64,000 nucleotides of DNA from Tenuifilaceae bacterium CYCD (GCA_036322835.1 AP027304.1:1426001-1490000); one strand, 5' to 3'. Shown: positions 36,701-46,390, counted from the stretch's first letter. The notes: a model not told the origin generated them from the letters alone. Program-made: numbers and translations.

Positions 36701-39058
36701 ACAATTACCTCTGCAAGTGAAATAGCAAAGTTGAAGGTATCTTTTAATGAATTTTCTTTGGAGTCAGGATATGATTATCTTTACGTTTATGATGGTGCAA
36801 CCACATCATCAAGTCAGATTTCCGGTAGTCCTTTTAGTGGGGCGACTATTCCTGCTGATATTATTGCATCGGGTAAATCGCTTACGTTTAAGTTTACGTC
36901 CGATAGTGAGGTTTCTCGCCCTGGTTGGAAGGCAACCGTTTCATGTGTTGAACCAACAAGTGTTCCCAGCTGTGTTTCCAATCCCTACCCATCCAATGGG
37001 GCTACCGATGTTTTGCCAAGTAACTTAACTTGGACTGGTTCTTCCGATGCACAGTTTTACGATGTATATATTGGTTATAGTTCAGATAATTTGGCATTGC
37101 TTTCTAGGGTGACAGAATCGAGCATTGCCGTTAATTTAGAAACAAACAAAGGGTATTTCTGGAAGGTTATTCCTGGGAACTATATTGGAATTTGTGAAAA
37201 CACATGCGATGTTTGGAGTTTCCAAACGGGAACTTTGGGTAATACCTTAATGACAAATGGCACGGTGGCCGTAGACTCGACTTGGTTTTACGATTCTGGT
37301 TCATCGAGCAGCAATTATAAGGATGGTGAGGATTACATTTTAACCTTTACCCCAAAAAGCGCGGGAATGAAATTAAAGGTTGCCTTTGAACAATTTTCCG
37401 TTGAATCACAAACCGAATGTAATTACGACTACCTTAGCGTTTACGATGGGGCTACAACAAGCAACACTTTAGTTGGTAAGTATTGTGGAACAACAATCCC
37501 TTCAACGTATACATCAACAAGTGCAAATGGATCATTAACGTTTAAGTTCTATTCCGATGGAAGCCAAAACCTGTCGGGTTGGAAGGCTAAAATTACATCC
37601 GTTGGAACTGTTACTTTGTACAATTTTACTGTTTCAGTTAAAAATAACGGAACGCCAGTCAGTGGTGCAGCTGTTACCGTTGATGGAGTTGTTAAGATTA
37701 CTGCCGCAACTGGCGAGGCTACATATAGTTTATCCGCTGGCAGTTACAATTATACCGTGAATGCGGCGGGCTACCTTCCTGTTTCTGGAAATGCTACAAT
37801 TAGTGGGGCTGGACAAACTCTGAATGTAGATTTAACCAGAATATATGGTTCTACAATTACAGTTTTAGATGATGCTACCAGCGAACCAATTCAGGGCGCA
37901 ATGCTTTCAATCAATGGCAATAATTACTATACAAATCCATCGGGTGTGGCATCAATAAGCACCGAGGCTGGAGTACAATCAGTGACGATTGAAAAGTCTG
38001 GTTATACTAATGTTACATCAGATATTAATGTGGTTAGCGATGGAGGTAATTTTAACTTTACACTAAAACAAGGACTATACAATTTTACAGTTAATGTTAA
38101 GGATACCGATGGAAATCCTATCGAGTCGGCTTCGGTTCAGGTAGGCGAATTAACGGCCACAACTGATGCCACTGGTACAACTACCGTGGAACTTCCTTTT
38201 GGAACACAAAAATTTGTTGTAGTAAAAGATAGGTACTTACCCGCGGAGCAATGGGTTAATGTGGGAGGTGTTGCCCAAACTGAAATTGTTTTAGATACTC
38301 TACTCTCCGAATTGGGCAATATTAAGTTTACTGTAATTGGACAAAATTCCACAGAATATCTACTACTTGAAAATGCAACTGTATCGATCCTGTTTGGCGA
38401 TTTAGTTTACAACCAACTTTCAACAAATTCGATTGGAGAAGCAAGCGTGACTCTTCCTGATGCTAATTATAAGTACATTATTGAGAAATCGGGATACAGA
38501 CCTACGGATTATAAAGAGTTTACAATTAGTAATACCGATTATAGTTTTAAAGATACCCTATTGCAGGCTTCATATAGAATTGCATTTAGCGTGAGCTCAA
38601 AAGGTAGTCCAATAGAGGGAGCTACGGTTGCCTTGAGCGGTTATAATTCTATTGTAACAGATAGTCAGGGGGAAGTAGTGTTTACATGCGATAACTACAC
38701 TAAGGGTGTTGAGTATTCCGTTCAGAAGGATGGGTACTATAATTACAACGGAACGGTAGATATCGATGCAGATAAAACTGTGACCGTTGACCTTCTATCT
38801 ACAGGTATCGAGGATGTTGATGCTGATTTACCCAGAATATACCCAAATCCTGCTACTGATAATATCACTGTTGTTTCGGTTCAACCAATTATGCAGGTAC
38901 AAGTAATCAGTATTACCGGTTCTTTGGTTCTGCAGATTAATACCAATGGCTTAAACTCCATCATTATTCCTGTTAGCCAAATCACAAGGGGTAGTTATAT
39001 TGTTAGAGTTGTATCGGCAACAGGTAAAATTTCTCATGTTAAACTTATTAAAATATAG
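33764..39058 (+). CDS. Gingipain-like C25 cysteine protease with CUB and repeat domains, T9SS cargo
   Basis: A 1764-residue secreted protein. Signal peptide MNMIKKLLLLSTALLIFTGANS, a propeptide (to about 250), then the C25 catalytic domain (about 255-620) with H460 in NYTAHCSE and C493 in ANCCLSGDF. The His-Cys spacing of 33 equals that of gingipain RgpB (H440, C473). Behind it come an Ig-like module, two CARDB-like modules (about 705-945), a CUB domain (about 953-1058), an FN3-like piece, a second CUB (about 1161-1277), and four to five carboxypeptidase-regulatory-like beta modules (about 1285-1680), ending in a T9SS type A sorting domain (from about 1684, RIYPNPATDN). It should be cleaved and anchored at the surface. 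The protease specificity is not predictable. Confidence 0.9.
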   Translation: MNMIKKLLLLSTALLIFTGANSQINQFPLKGTKSTKNVKFVPKSNNSYQLKVSLDKLNWKVKKEKNGEVYTELWFDKSNAVGEVGTPQLPAYKKLILLPYGATATAKVKSYTQAEFTFNDLGVKNQLVPVQPSIRKDQDSSSVPFQFKKEAYLNKAYIQNSIVKLEVLGNMRSYTVARIVVTPVDYNPALGSIKVYNDLDIEVDITGSTKSATDLKAISSPYFNILTKSALNTTETVYDQHPDLTKYPVKMLIISNRMFETSLAPFVAWKTQKGIKVTVAYTDVIGTTTAQIKSYIQGQYNAATAEDPAPTFLVFVGDVAQVPSSATGSQSLKQTDLYYASVDGDIFPEMYYGRMSATTTQQLDNIINKILYYERYEFADPQYLNNVTLIAGADPTYNAAVGQPTIKYGTANYFNPSKGFTTVNEFGVSNDPNNTSESSGYTGCYDASKISVGFINYTAHCSETTWGDPELTISEINAFSNQAKYPLAVANCCLSGDFGTSECVGEAWIRAQDKGAVTYIGSSPSSYWKEDMYWSVGAFAMSGINSGYVPTFAETTTGAYDAAFVSNYRTTGALVFAGNLAVTEANNQSYPTDVTPTYYWEAYNILGDPSLMPYFTSADENQVTHETTVPVGVSSLKVSALESSYVSINKGSEILGTSYFEQTGEVDVPVTTVQEPCDLVVTVTRPQTIPYIDTVSAVVVSGPYVTLNSTSINDSQENNDGKIDFGETVKVNLIVKNVGLEPSTNTRVLLTNQDGLATLTSSDSVFIGTVQNGTVNNPITLNDAFTFDISSNVADNSTEKFTLTFKSDQGTWTSTLALKIYAPQISIGDFSIDDSALGNNNQAANVGESFYGEIVIKNSGNSDVKDLIASVAIPDSLRDIVGLNYEPFDNIEIASGGTYTLKFRINVNPDITETMTIPINVAVSSPSNSYVSAKADKSFEVVSDNTIVMKNQSITTCNAIFTDSGGESSNYSNSESFITTITSASEIAKLKVSFNEFSLESGYDYLYVYDGATTSSSQISGSPFSGATIPADIIASGKSLTFKFTSDSEVSRPGWKATVSCVEPTSVPSCVSNPYPSNGATDVLPSNLTWTGSSDAQFYDVYIGYSSDNLALLSRVTESSIAVNLETNKGYFWKVIPGNYIGICENTCDVWSFQTGTLGNTLMTNGTVAVDSTWFYDSGSSSSNYKDGEDYILTFTPKSAGMKLKVAFEQFSVESQTECNYDYLSVYDGATTSNTLVGKYCGTTIPSTYTSTSANGSLTFKFYSDGSQNLSGWKAKITSVGTVTLYNFTVSVKNNGTPVSGAAVTVDGVVKITAATGEATYSLSAGSYNYTVNAAGYLPVSGNATISGAGQTLNVDLTRIYGSTITVLDDATSEPIQGAMLSINGNNYYTNPSGVASISTEAGVQSVTIEKSGYTNVTSDINVVSDGGNFNFTLKQGLYNFTVNVKDTDGNPIESASVQVGELTATTDATGTTTVELPFGTQKFVVVKDRYLPAEQWVNVGGVAQTEIVLDTLLSELGNIKFTVIGQNSTEYLLLENATVSILFGDLVYNQLSTNSIGEASVTLPDANYKYIIEKSGYRPTDYKEFTISNTDYSFKDTLLQASYRIAFSVSSKGSPIEGATVALSGYNSIVTDSQGEVVFTCDNYTKGVEYSVQKDGYYNYNGTVDIDADKTVTVDLLSTGIEDVDADLPRIYPNPATDNITVVSVQPIMQVQVISITGSLVLQINTNGLNSIIIPVSQITRGSYIVRVVSATGKISHVKLIKI

Positions 39059-39090
39059 TAGAGCAATCCTTCTCAAATGAAATGGTTTAA

Positions 39091-39124
39091 AAGATTGGGT
39101 GCATTTTAGCACCCAATCTTTTTT
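39091..39124 (+). terminator. Terminator of the C25 protease gene
   Basis: A perfect 12-bp stem (39091-39102 with 39109-39120) with a six-base loop is followed by TTTT. The frame of the next kinase gene is open through it, but a promoter element downstream shows that gene starts later. Confidence 0.85.
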
Positions 39125-39142
39125 CTATGTAAGAAATATTTT

Positions 39143-39150
39143 TACTTTTG
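39143..39150 (+). promoter_or_regulatory. -7 promoter element of the hybrid kinase gene
   Basis: TACTTTTG fits TAnnTTTG. Transcription would begin near 39156, which excludes any start codon before that and supports the TTG at 39177. Confidence 0.4.
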
Positions 39151-39176
39151 AAGCCGTTAAAATTATTCTTTTTGAG

Positions 39177-42100
39177 TTGCGGTTCTCTTTTATCATACAG
39201 AATAAGAAAGTAGGAATCTTTTTTGCTATAACGGCAATTGTGGTTTTGCTAATATCCACAGGGGCTTTAGTATCAATAAAACGTTCTTATAGGGTAAATA
39301 TTGAGAATTTAAGCAATCAATCGAGTCGGACCGTTTTTGCAAAGGTTCAAACCTACCAAGAGAGTATTGAGAATGTTGTTTTGGAGAGTTTGTCGGGAGC
39401 ATCCAGCAGTACAACCGGATCATTAAATTCATTTATTCAGATAGTTTCTTTTCAGGATAGCAAGGGGAATATTGTAAGAACCGAGTTTCCTATTGATAAG
39501 TATTACTTAATTAGAGGTGAAAATAAATGTGTTCCCTTTTCAGCGATTATTTCCAATTCTGATGGATTATGGGCAAAATCCACAATAAAAAATGATTTCG
39601 GAGATGTTGAATATGCATACAAGTTAGATCGACTCCTCAGTTTTGTCAATGCAGGAAACATAGAATTATTTGTATCATTAAACCTACACGATGGAGTTGA
39701 GTATGTTGGTTTAAACAGCAACGAATGGGGAAATCACTATAGGGTTAAATCACTCACATCAACTGCTACGGTAAATGGCAAAACTTTATCAATTACACCT
39801 AATGCTGACTTTGTTTCAACAAATAATGATATAGTAGGAAAGACCTATATAGTTGCCGATATATCATCTACGGTATTGGCGTACAAGTGGGCTTTTATTT
39901 CAACGCTAGCCTTAGGATTAGTTGCTTTAGGAATGGTTTTGGCACTTATGGTTTACTGGTGGAAATCGTACATCGATAGAATTAAGGCCGCTATTACTAT
40001 TGATAAGCTAAAGGGCGATGGAATTGGAAAGCACTTGGGAAACCATGAGATTAAGCAGATTTATAATGCCACGGTTAACGGTATTCGAATAATCAATACC
40101 AACTTTGATGTTGTTGCTGTAAATACTTCTTTTTGCAATATTTCGGGTCAGAATAGCGACCAGCTAGAGGGTCAGAAATGTTATACTGTTTTTCATGGAA
40201 TATATTGCCATACGGCCAACTGCCCTCTTGAAAGAATTAAGAATGGTGAAACAAAGGTAGAAACCAACGAGTTTCGGTTTAAAAAGGACGGTAAAAAGGT
40301 TCGGTGCATCTATAGCGCAACGCCATTGTTTAATTCAAACAATGAGTTGATTGGAATTGTCGAAGATTTTAAGGACATATCCGAAAGGCATGCGGTTGAG
40401 GAAACCCTGAAGCAAACCGAGAAACAGTTTGAGGTTTTTATGGATAGCCTCCCATTAGGGGTTTTTATCGAGGATGGCATTACACACGATATTCTGTACC
40501 AAAACACCTATTTGCAATCCATAACCGGGGGGAAGAGCATTAAGGCGCTTTTACCCGACGAGAGTAGCGAGAAATTATCCAAATCATACCTCGAAAGTGA
40601 GGAGGAAAACCAAATTGTAGATTGTAAGGGCGATTGGCGTTACTTCCTTACTCACAAGTTTAAGTTTTTGGGTGTTAGCAATCAGCTTAAGATAGGCGGA
40701 GTAATGATTGACATTACCAAGAAAAAGGAGGCCGAGCATTACCGCGATGTACTATCGAAGGCGTTGGAAAATTCCCCGGTTAGCGTTGCGATTCTGTCGT
40801 CCGATACCGAAATAGAGTTTATCAACCCATCGTTTTCGACGTTAACAGGTTATAGCATTGACGAAATATATAGCAAGGAAATACTGGCACTAAACCTTGA
40901 GTACAATTCTGGAAACAACCTTTCACAAGCCATGGAGTGTATCCTAAACGGAAAGATTTGGCAAGGCGAAATCCATTTGAAGAATAGATCGGCCGATCAT
41001 TTTTGGGTTAGTGCATCGTTTACGCCTATTCGTAGCGAAAAGGGGCAACTGCAGCATGCTGTGGCAATAATGGAGAACATTACAAAACGGAAGGAGTACG
41101 AAAAAGAGTTGCTTATTGCTAAATCGAAGGCCGAGGAGTCTGATAGGCTTAAATCAGCATTTTTGTCGAATCTCTCACACGAGATAAGAACACCGCTTAA
41201 TGCAATTATCGGCTTTTCAACGTTGCTATCCGATAACGATTTGAGCTTTGGGGAGCGTAGGAATATCTCCGAGATAATTTTCCGTAATTCAAACGATCTT
41301 CTTCGCCTAATTGAGAATTTGATCGAGATTTCTGAGATAGAAACCGGGCAGCTTCTAATTAAGAAGAAGGAGTTCTCGGTAAACTCAATGATGGCAAATC
41401 TGTACCGTCAGATTATTGATGAGGATAAAAAAGCCCTAAACGTTAGGCTTAGCCTTAAGCAGGAGATACACAGTGACGATTTGATTATATTAAGCGATCA
41501 AACCCGTGTTCAGCAGGTGATTTTCCATCTACTAAGCAACGCCTGCAAGTTTACCGAGAAAGGATTCATAGAGTTTGGCTACAGTTTAAAGGATGAGTCA
41601 ACGTTGATGTTTTACGTTATTGATAGCGGCATTGGCATTGAACCCGAAAAGCAGTCGTTACTATTCAATCCATTCCGGCAGGCCGATGATTCTAATACCA
41701 GAAAGTACAGCGGGATGGGTTTAGGCCTAGCCATATCTAAGCATATTGTTGATAAACTTGGCGGAAAAATTTGGCTTAATAGTTTCTCGGGTTCGGGAAC
41801 TAGTGCGTATTTTACTATCCCATTTATCCCGGTAAACCTAAAATTCGAAAGCGATAATCAAAGTTTATATAAGAACTCCTACGCATGGAGCAATAAAACA
41901 ATTCTAGTAGCCGACGATATAGATGCAAATTTTGTATACCTGAAAGCCGCTTTGAAAAATACTAATGCAAATGTACTTTGGGCTAAAAATGGCGTTGAGG
42001 CCGTTGATTTTGTAAAACAGGGCTCTAGCATTAATCTGATACTGATGGATTTGGTTATGCCAGAAATGGACGGCGTTGAGGCTACTAAGCTGATAAAGAA

Positions 42101-42245
42101 TATCAATAGACAGATACCAATTATCGGTCAAACTGCTTACCCCAACCATGAGCTGAGAGGCGATTCTGGTTTCGATTCAATTCTGGAAAAACCAATAAAG
42201 GTTAATAGAATGCTTATGGAACTCGATAAATACCTAAGCAACTAA
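39177..42245 (+). CDS. Membrane PAS hybrid histidine kinase with C-terminal receiver
   Basis: About 1022 residues from the TTG at 39177. Membrane helices near 10-30 and 240-265 enclose a periplasmic domain of about 200 residues that I do not recognise. Three PAS domains follow (about 290-400, 410-515, 525-640), then HisKA with NLSHEIRTPLN (phosphorylatable H668), HATPase with GMGLGLAIS, and a REC domain (about 905-1020) whose phosphoacceptor is D958 in LILMDLVMPEMDG. The first PAS has a Cys-rich stretch (CYTVFHGIYCHTANC) that could bind metal or sense redox state. The gene has its own promoter and converges on a single-domain REC gene with four bases between. No DNA-binding output is fused. 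Confidence 0.85.
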   Translation: MRFSFIIQNKKVGIFFAITAIVVLLISTGALVSIKRSYRVNIENLSNQSSRTVFAKVQTYQESIENVVLESLSGASSSTTGSLNSFIQIVSFQDSKGNIVRTEFPIDKYYLIRGENKCVPFSAIISNSDGLWAKSTIKNDFGDVEYAYKLDRLLSFVNAGNIELFVSLNLHDGVEYVGLNSNEWGNHYRVKSLTSTATVNGKTLSITPNADFVSTNNDIVGKTYIVADISSTVLAYKWAFISTLALGLVALGMVLALMVYWWKSYIDRIKAAITIDKLKGDGIGKHLGNHEIKQIYNATVNGIRIINTNFDVVAVNTSFCNISGQNSDQLEGQKCYTVFHGIYCHTANCPLERIKNGETKVETNEFRFKKDGKKVRCIYSATPLFNSNNELIGIVEDFKDISERHAVEETLKQTEKQFEVFMDSLPLGVFIEDGITHDILYQNTYLQSITGGKSIKALLPDESSEKLSKSYLESEEENQIVDCKGDWRYFLTHKFKFLGVSNQLKIGGVMIDITKKKEAEHYRDVLSKALENSPVSVAILSSDTEIEFINPSFSTLTGYSIDEIYSKEILALNLEYNSGNNLSQAMECILNGKIWQGEIHLKNRSADHFWVSASFTPIRSEKGQLQHAVAIMENITKRKEYEKELLIAKSKAEESDRLKSAFLSNLSHEIRTPLNAIIGFSTLLSDNDLSFGERRNISEIIFRNSNDLLRLIENLIEISEIETGQLLIKKKEFSVNSMMANLYRQIIDEDKKALNVRLSLKQEIHSDDLIILSDQTRVQQVIFHLLSNACKFTEKGFIEFGYSLKDESTLMFYVIDSGIGIEPEKQSLLFNPFRQADDSNTRKYSGMGLGLAISKHIVDKLGGKIWLNSFSGSGTSAYFTIPFIPVNLKFESDNQSLYKNSYAWSNKTILVADDIDANFVYLKAALKNTNANVLWAKNGVEAVDFVKQGSSINLILMDLVMPEMDGVEATKLIKNINRQIPIIGQTAYPNHELRGDSGFDSILEKPIKVNRMLMELDKYLSN

Positions 42246-42249
42246 AACT

Positions 42250-42618
42250 TTACTTTAAGGCCAAGTGTATTGATTTATCAATTTCTTCGATGTTGAGAGG
42301 TTTGCTAAAGTAGCGGTTTATCAAATTGTTCTTTAGCGCTTGCGAGATTTCGGGAGTAATATCGTAGCCAGTTAGAATGAAGAATACAATGTTGGGATAG
42401 TCCTTTTTGGCCTGCGAAATAAATTCAATACCGTCCATTTTAGGCATTTTCATGTCAGAAACAACAACTCTAATCTGATCATTTTTTGACAGTAGTAATA
42501 GACCTTCCTCTCCAGATAAAGCGGTTAGCACATTGTACTTTTTTTTAAAGTTGATGCTAAACAGTTTTAGGTTCAAAGGTTCATCGTCTACATAAAGAAT
42601 ACTTATGGTAGTTTCCAT
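42250..42618 (-). CDS. Single-domain response regulator (REC)
   Basis: A 122-residue CheY-like receiver without output. Acidic pair DD at 11-12, phosphoacceptor D55 in VVVSDMKMPKMDG, T/S near ILTGYD and the conserved lysine in YFSKPLN. It lies seven bases after the large PAS kinase gene on the same strand, so it is the likely target of that kinase. As a stand-alone REC it may act as a phosphorelay shuttle. Confidence 0.88.
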   Translation of the reverse strand: METTISILYVDDEPLNLKLFSINFKKKYNVLTALSGEEGLLLLSKNDQIRVVVSDMKMPKMDGIEFISQAKKDYPNIVFFILTGYDITPEISQALKNNLINRYFSKPLNIEEIDKSIHLALK

Positions 42619-42625
42619 GGTACAA

Positions 42626-45600
42626 TTAATTTAGCGGAAGTTTAATGGTTACAGTAGTTCCCTTTCCTTTTTGAGACTCAAATTCGAGATTTCCGTTATG
42701 CTCCGAAATTATGTTATAGGTTATTGATAATCCTAAGCCGGTTCCTTGCCCTGGGGCTTTGGTAGTAAAGAAAGGATCAGTAATTCTTGGCAAATTGCTT
42801 TTCTCAATTCCACACCCATTATCGGTTATGCAGATTAAAAAGAATTGACCTTTGGTTGATGTTTTTATGATAATTACACCCTTGTCTTCGATGGCTTGAA
42901 TCGCGTTAATAAGTATGTTCAGTATGGCTTGATGTATTTGCCCCTCGTTACATGAAATTTGTGTGCCATTTGTGCAAAAATCTTTGTTTATATCTATTCT
43001 GTTCTTAGTTTGATTTTGAACCATCACCAAGCAACTCTCGATAATTGTATGTGGATTGCAGAGAGTGTGCGGGAAATCGTCTTTTCTGCTGTACTTATTT
43101 AAACTTTTGACTATTGCCGCTGATCGTTTTACGCCTTCCTGTATAGCATCAATTAGTGGCTCTGTTTCTTCAATATGATCAGGAAGCGTTTCCTGAATGT
43201 AACTGTTTAAGGCCGATACGCCGCCTTGAATAAAATTCAGCGGGTTGTTTATCTCGTGGGCAATACCTGCGGCTAAAACACCCAGCGAGGCCATTTTTTC
43301 CGATTGTATTAACCTGTTTTGGGTTTCCTGTAGATTCACCAATGCAATTTCCAATTCTTTGGTTCTTTCTTTCACCAGTGATTCAAGATTGTTGCGATGC
43401 GTTTCAAGTTCTTTTTCGATTTTCTTCCTTTCCGTTATATCTCTAGCAATGATTTGTAGGTAAACTTGATTGTTTAAATTCAATTTTGATATAATTCCAC
43501 TAAACCAAAGAGTTTGTCCTGCATTGTTCAAAAATCTGAATTCAATAATTCTTGTTTGAGCAAGTTCTCCATCTAGCAAATTCTTAATGCTGCTATTTAA
43601 TAAAACTTTATCGTTAGGATGGATTCGGGCAATACAGTTGGGTGTGTTGTAATCCTCTGGTGTAATTCCAAGTATCTTTTCAAAAACATAGTTGGCAAAA
43701 ACAATCTTCTCATTCAAATCAATAATCATTAGTATGTCTGGGATAGCTTCAGTAATTGTTCTGTACCGCTCCTCGCTTTCCCTCAATTTCTTCTCGGCTA
43801 TTTTTGCCTCGCTTATATCTATTGAAATACCACGAATTCCAATGGGAATACCGTTTTCGATTATTGGGCTTGTAAATACCTGAACAGGATATGTGCTACC
43901 GTCTTTTCTAAGAGCAGTAAACTCTTCACCTCTACTTTTTTCGTTATTGTATATTTCTTGAATATTTTTCATTGCCCTGGGCCTTTCCTGGGGAATAATC
44001 AGGGAGAGAACATTAATTCCCTTGTCAAATTCAACTTGGCTGTAGCCTAATGATACCCATGTATTGATATTCGTAAACGTTAGCATCCCGTTTATGTCTG
44101 TTTCCCAAATTATTTGTGGAAGCAAATTGGCCATGTCGCGGAATTTCCTTTCGCTTCTGGTTATTTTTTCCTGAGCATTTTTAAACTCTGTAATATCTGT
44201 GATTGTTCCAATGTATCCCTTAACAACCCCATCCACAATTTCGGGGATCGCGCTTCCCAGAACCCATAGAACGGATCCATCGGACTTAAGGAAGCGATAT
44301 TCGGCGACGGATTTTTCCTCCTGCTTAACTTTTTGTTTCCAACTATCCAGAATAGTTTTTCTATCCTCGGGATGTACCACGTTTAGCCAATCGAATCCCT
44401 TTAAATCTTGAGGTGTTAAACCAGATAGTTCACACCATTTGGGGTTTACATAGGTTGTATATCCATCGGCGTTTGTTCTAAAAATGCCAACCGGCGACAT
44501 TTGGGCCAAGGTTTCGAATAGTTGTTGGCTTTCCTTAAGGTCTTGTTCGGCTTTTTTGCGTTCCGAAAAATCTATTGTTACACCTCTAAGTCCCACGGGT
44601 TTATTCTCAGAATAGATTATACTGGAGTAAATTTCTACTGGAAATCGTCTGCCATCTTTTTTTATTGCGGTGTATTCCGCGTGGTTGTAAGCAATTCCTT
44701 TGAAAAGTTTTGCAATATTCTCAGCGCCGCTTGCCCGACTTTCGGGTGCTAAAATATCAGTAATGCAAACCCCATTGTCAATATCTTGCTGTGTGTATCC
44801 GAATAGTAAAAGACCTTTTTTATTGGTGTAAGTAAACTTGGTGTTTAAATCGGCCTCCCAAACCACCAGGGGAAGAAGTTCCGAGAGTTCTCGGAATCGC
44901 TTTTCGCTTTGCTCAATAATAAATTGCGATTTTTTTCTTTCGGAGATATCCCTTACTACGGCAAGAATTCTTCCTCTCCCTTTTATCTGAGAACTCCGAA
45001 GCGATACTTCAACCCAAAAAGGTTCTCTATTTTTTTTCTTTGCTTGCCATTCGAATGTGTACGAACCATTTGTTATCGCTTTTTTTATGTGTTCGGTTGC
45101 TTTCTCTGTGCTGTTTTGATTGTTGTAGGATAGGTCCGATATCGTTAATTTTTTCACCTCTTCTTTGTTGCTATAACCGTACATTCTGAGCATAGCAATA
45201 TTTACATCAAGAATTTTTTCAGTATGAGAATTGTGAATGAAAATGGCTTCGTTGGTGGAATTGAATATCTCCTGATAATTTTGGGTGGTTTCATCCACGA
45301 TTTCGTGACTGTGCTCTATTTCCGCTAGGGCTTCGAACAAGGTTTTATTGTACCTTCGGTGATCGAGAATGTTGAATGTTAAAAAAGTAATAAGGAGCAA
45401 CCCAGTTATTAGAATTCCCAACGCAACCCTTGATAATTGCGATGAGCGCGTTGATGCATTCTCAACGGGAATCTCAACCATTATACTCCATGGACTAATA
45501 TTTTTGCTAATTCGAATCGGATAGAAAAATCTAAATACTTTTTCATTCGTGAATTCCGAATTTGTTTCGATGGTAAACTCTTTTCCATTAATAATAGAGC

Positions 45601-46390
45601 TATACTTTACGGTATCGAAAGTGGAAAAAAGTTCAAAGATATTTTTATCGATATACGAAGAGTCTATGTGTGTTACAATGTTTCCTTGGCCGGTTATTAG
45701 CGATAAAAACCCCGTTTGGTAAGGTCTTACTTTGTCCAAAGTGGTTCTAAGGCTATCTAAATCGATATCTATACCCACAGCTCCTAAGAATTTTTCATCA
45801 ACAACGATTGGGACACTTACGGTAGTTCCGTAGTATTGGTGTGTATACCCACTATAATGATAGGAGTAGGGTTCGGTGAGCAGTTCTGCTCTAGATGTTT
45901 CTAACGTTTTATAGTAATCGCCTTGGTAATCGTCTTGATCCATTATTTCGGTGTAGACGCTGTCGTTTTGCTTAAAGAAAGCAATGCCAAGTGTTCCTTG
46001 TGAATTATACCGAGAACTATTTTTAAAGGAATCATCTTTACCATCGAACGCGTTGGGCTCCCAAAGTGTCCAGGTTGCAAGGAAATTTGGATTTAGAGCT
46101 AACTCATTTTGTAAAATTTTGATAATTTCATTTCTATCACCCTTAAGTTTTTTAACTATAGTTGCACTGCTTCCCATCGATTTTGCAGCCATTAAAGCAG
46201 TCGCGAAGTATTTCTCGGTTTCTACTGCCGCTTTCCTAGAAATTTCTTGGGCGAGTTGTTTGGAATCGAGATAGGCAAGTTTCCGTTGATCGAAGCCGAG
46301 GTATACGAAAAATATAACAAAAGTTATTGCCGTTAACAGCGCTACTGTTAATGCAGTTTTAGGCCCGGTGTATGGCTTAGTGTTAATCAA
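42626..46390 (-). CDS. dCache sensor histidine kinase with five PAS domains
   Basis: A 1254-residue membrane kinase. Helices at about 16-38 and 331-352 flank a dCache domain (VRPYQTGFLSLITGQGN is the usual ligand-pocket stretch). Five PAS domains follow between about 370 and 1000, many ending in the DIxERKK-type linker. The kinase core has H1045 in GIAHEINNPLNF (HPK4/NtrB-like group) and an HATPase with TGLGLSITYNI near the end. PAS 2 and PAS 4 share wording (LLPxxxWExDxN, FGY/LGYxQ, GIRGISIDISE), pointing to an internal duplication. The partner is probably the REC gene directly downstream. It sits 205 bases behind the TonB receptor gene; that gap shows no gene. Confidence 0.87.
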   Translation of the reverse strand: MINTKPYTGPKTALTVALLTAITFVIFFVYLGFDQRKLAYLDSKQLAQEISRKAAVETEKYFATALMAAKSMGSSATIVKKLKGDRNEIIKILQNELALNPNFLATWTLWEPNAFDGKDDSFKNSSRYNSQGTLGIAFFKQNDSVYTEIMDQDDYQGDYYKTLETSRAELLTEPYSYHYSGYTHQYYGTTVSVPIVVDEKFLGAVGIDIDLDSLRTTLDKVRPYQTGFLSLITGQGNIVTHIDSSYIDKNIFELFSTFDTVKYSSIINGKEFTIETNSEFTNEKVFRFFYPIRISKNISPWSIMVEIPVENASTRSSQLSRVALGILITGLLLITFLTFNILDHRRYNKTLFEALAEIEHSHEIVDETTQNYQEIFNSTNEAIFIHNSHTEKILDVNIAMLRMYGYSNKEEVKKLTISDLSYNNQNSTEKATEHIKKAITNGSYTFEWQAKKKNREPFWVEVSLRSSQIKGRGRILAVVRDISERKKSQFIIEQSEKRFRELSELLPLVVWEADLNTKFTYTNKKGLLLFGYTQQDIDNGVCITDILAPESRASGAENIAKLFKGIAYNHAEYTAIKKDGRRFPVEIYSSIIYSENKPVGLRGVTIDFSERKKAEQDLKESQQLFETLAQMSPVGIFRTNADGYTTYVNPKWCELSGLTPQDLKGFDWLNVVHPEDRKTILDSWKQKVKQEEKSVAEYRFLKSDGSVLWVLGSAIPEIVDGVVKGYIGTITDITEFKNAQEKITRSERKFRDMANLLPQIIWETDINGMLTFTNINTWVSLGYSQVEFDKGINVLSLIIPQERPRAMKNIQEIYNNEKSRGEEFTALRKDGSTYPVQVFTSPIIENGIPIGIRGISIDISEAKIAEKKLRESEERYRTITEAIPDILMIIDLNEKIVFANYVFEKILGITPEDYNTPNCIARIHPNDKVLLNSSIKNLLDGELAQTRIIEFRFLNNAGQTLWFSGIISKLNLNNQVYLQIIARDITERKKIEKELETHRNNLESLVKERTKELEIALVNLQETQNRLIQSEKMASLGVLAAGIAHEINNPLNFIQGGVSALNSYIQETLPDHIEETEPLIDAIQEGVKRSAAIVKSLNKYSRKDDFPHTLCNPHTIIESCLVMVQNQTKNRIDINKDFCTNGTQISCNEGQIHQAILNILINAIQAIEDKGVIIIKTSTKGQFFLICITDNGCGIEKSNLPRITDPFFTTKAPGQGTGLGLSITYNIISEHNGNLEFESQKGKGTTVTIKLPLN

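Noticed and set aside
39099-39176. Upstream extension of the hybrid kinase to a GTG at 39099
   Set aside because: This start lies in the terminator of the C25 gene and before the predicted -7 element at 39143-39150.
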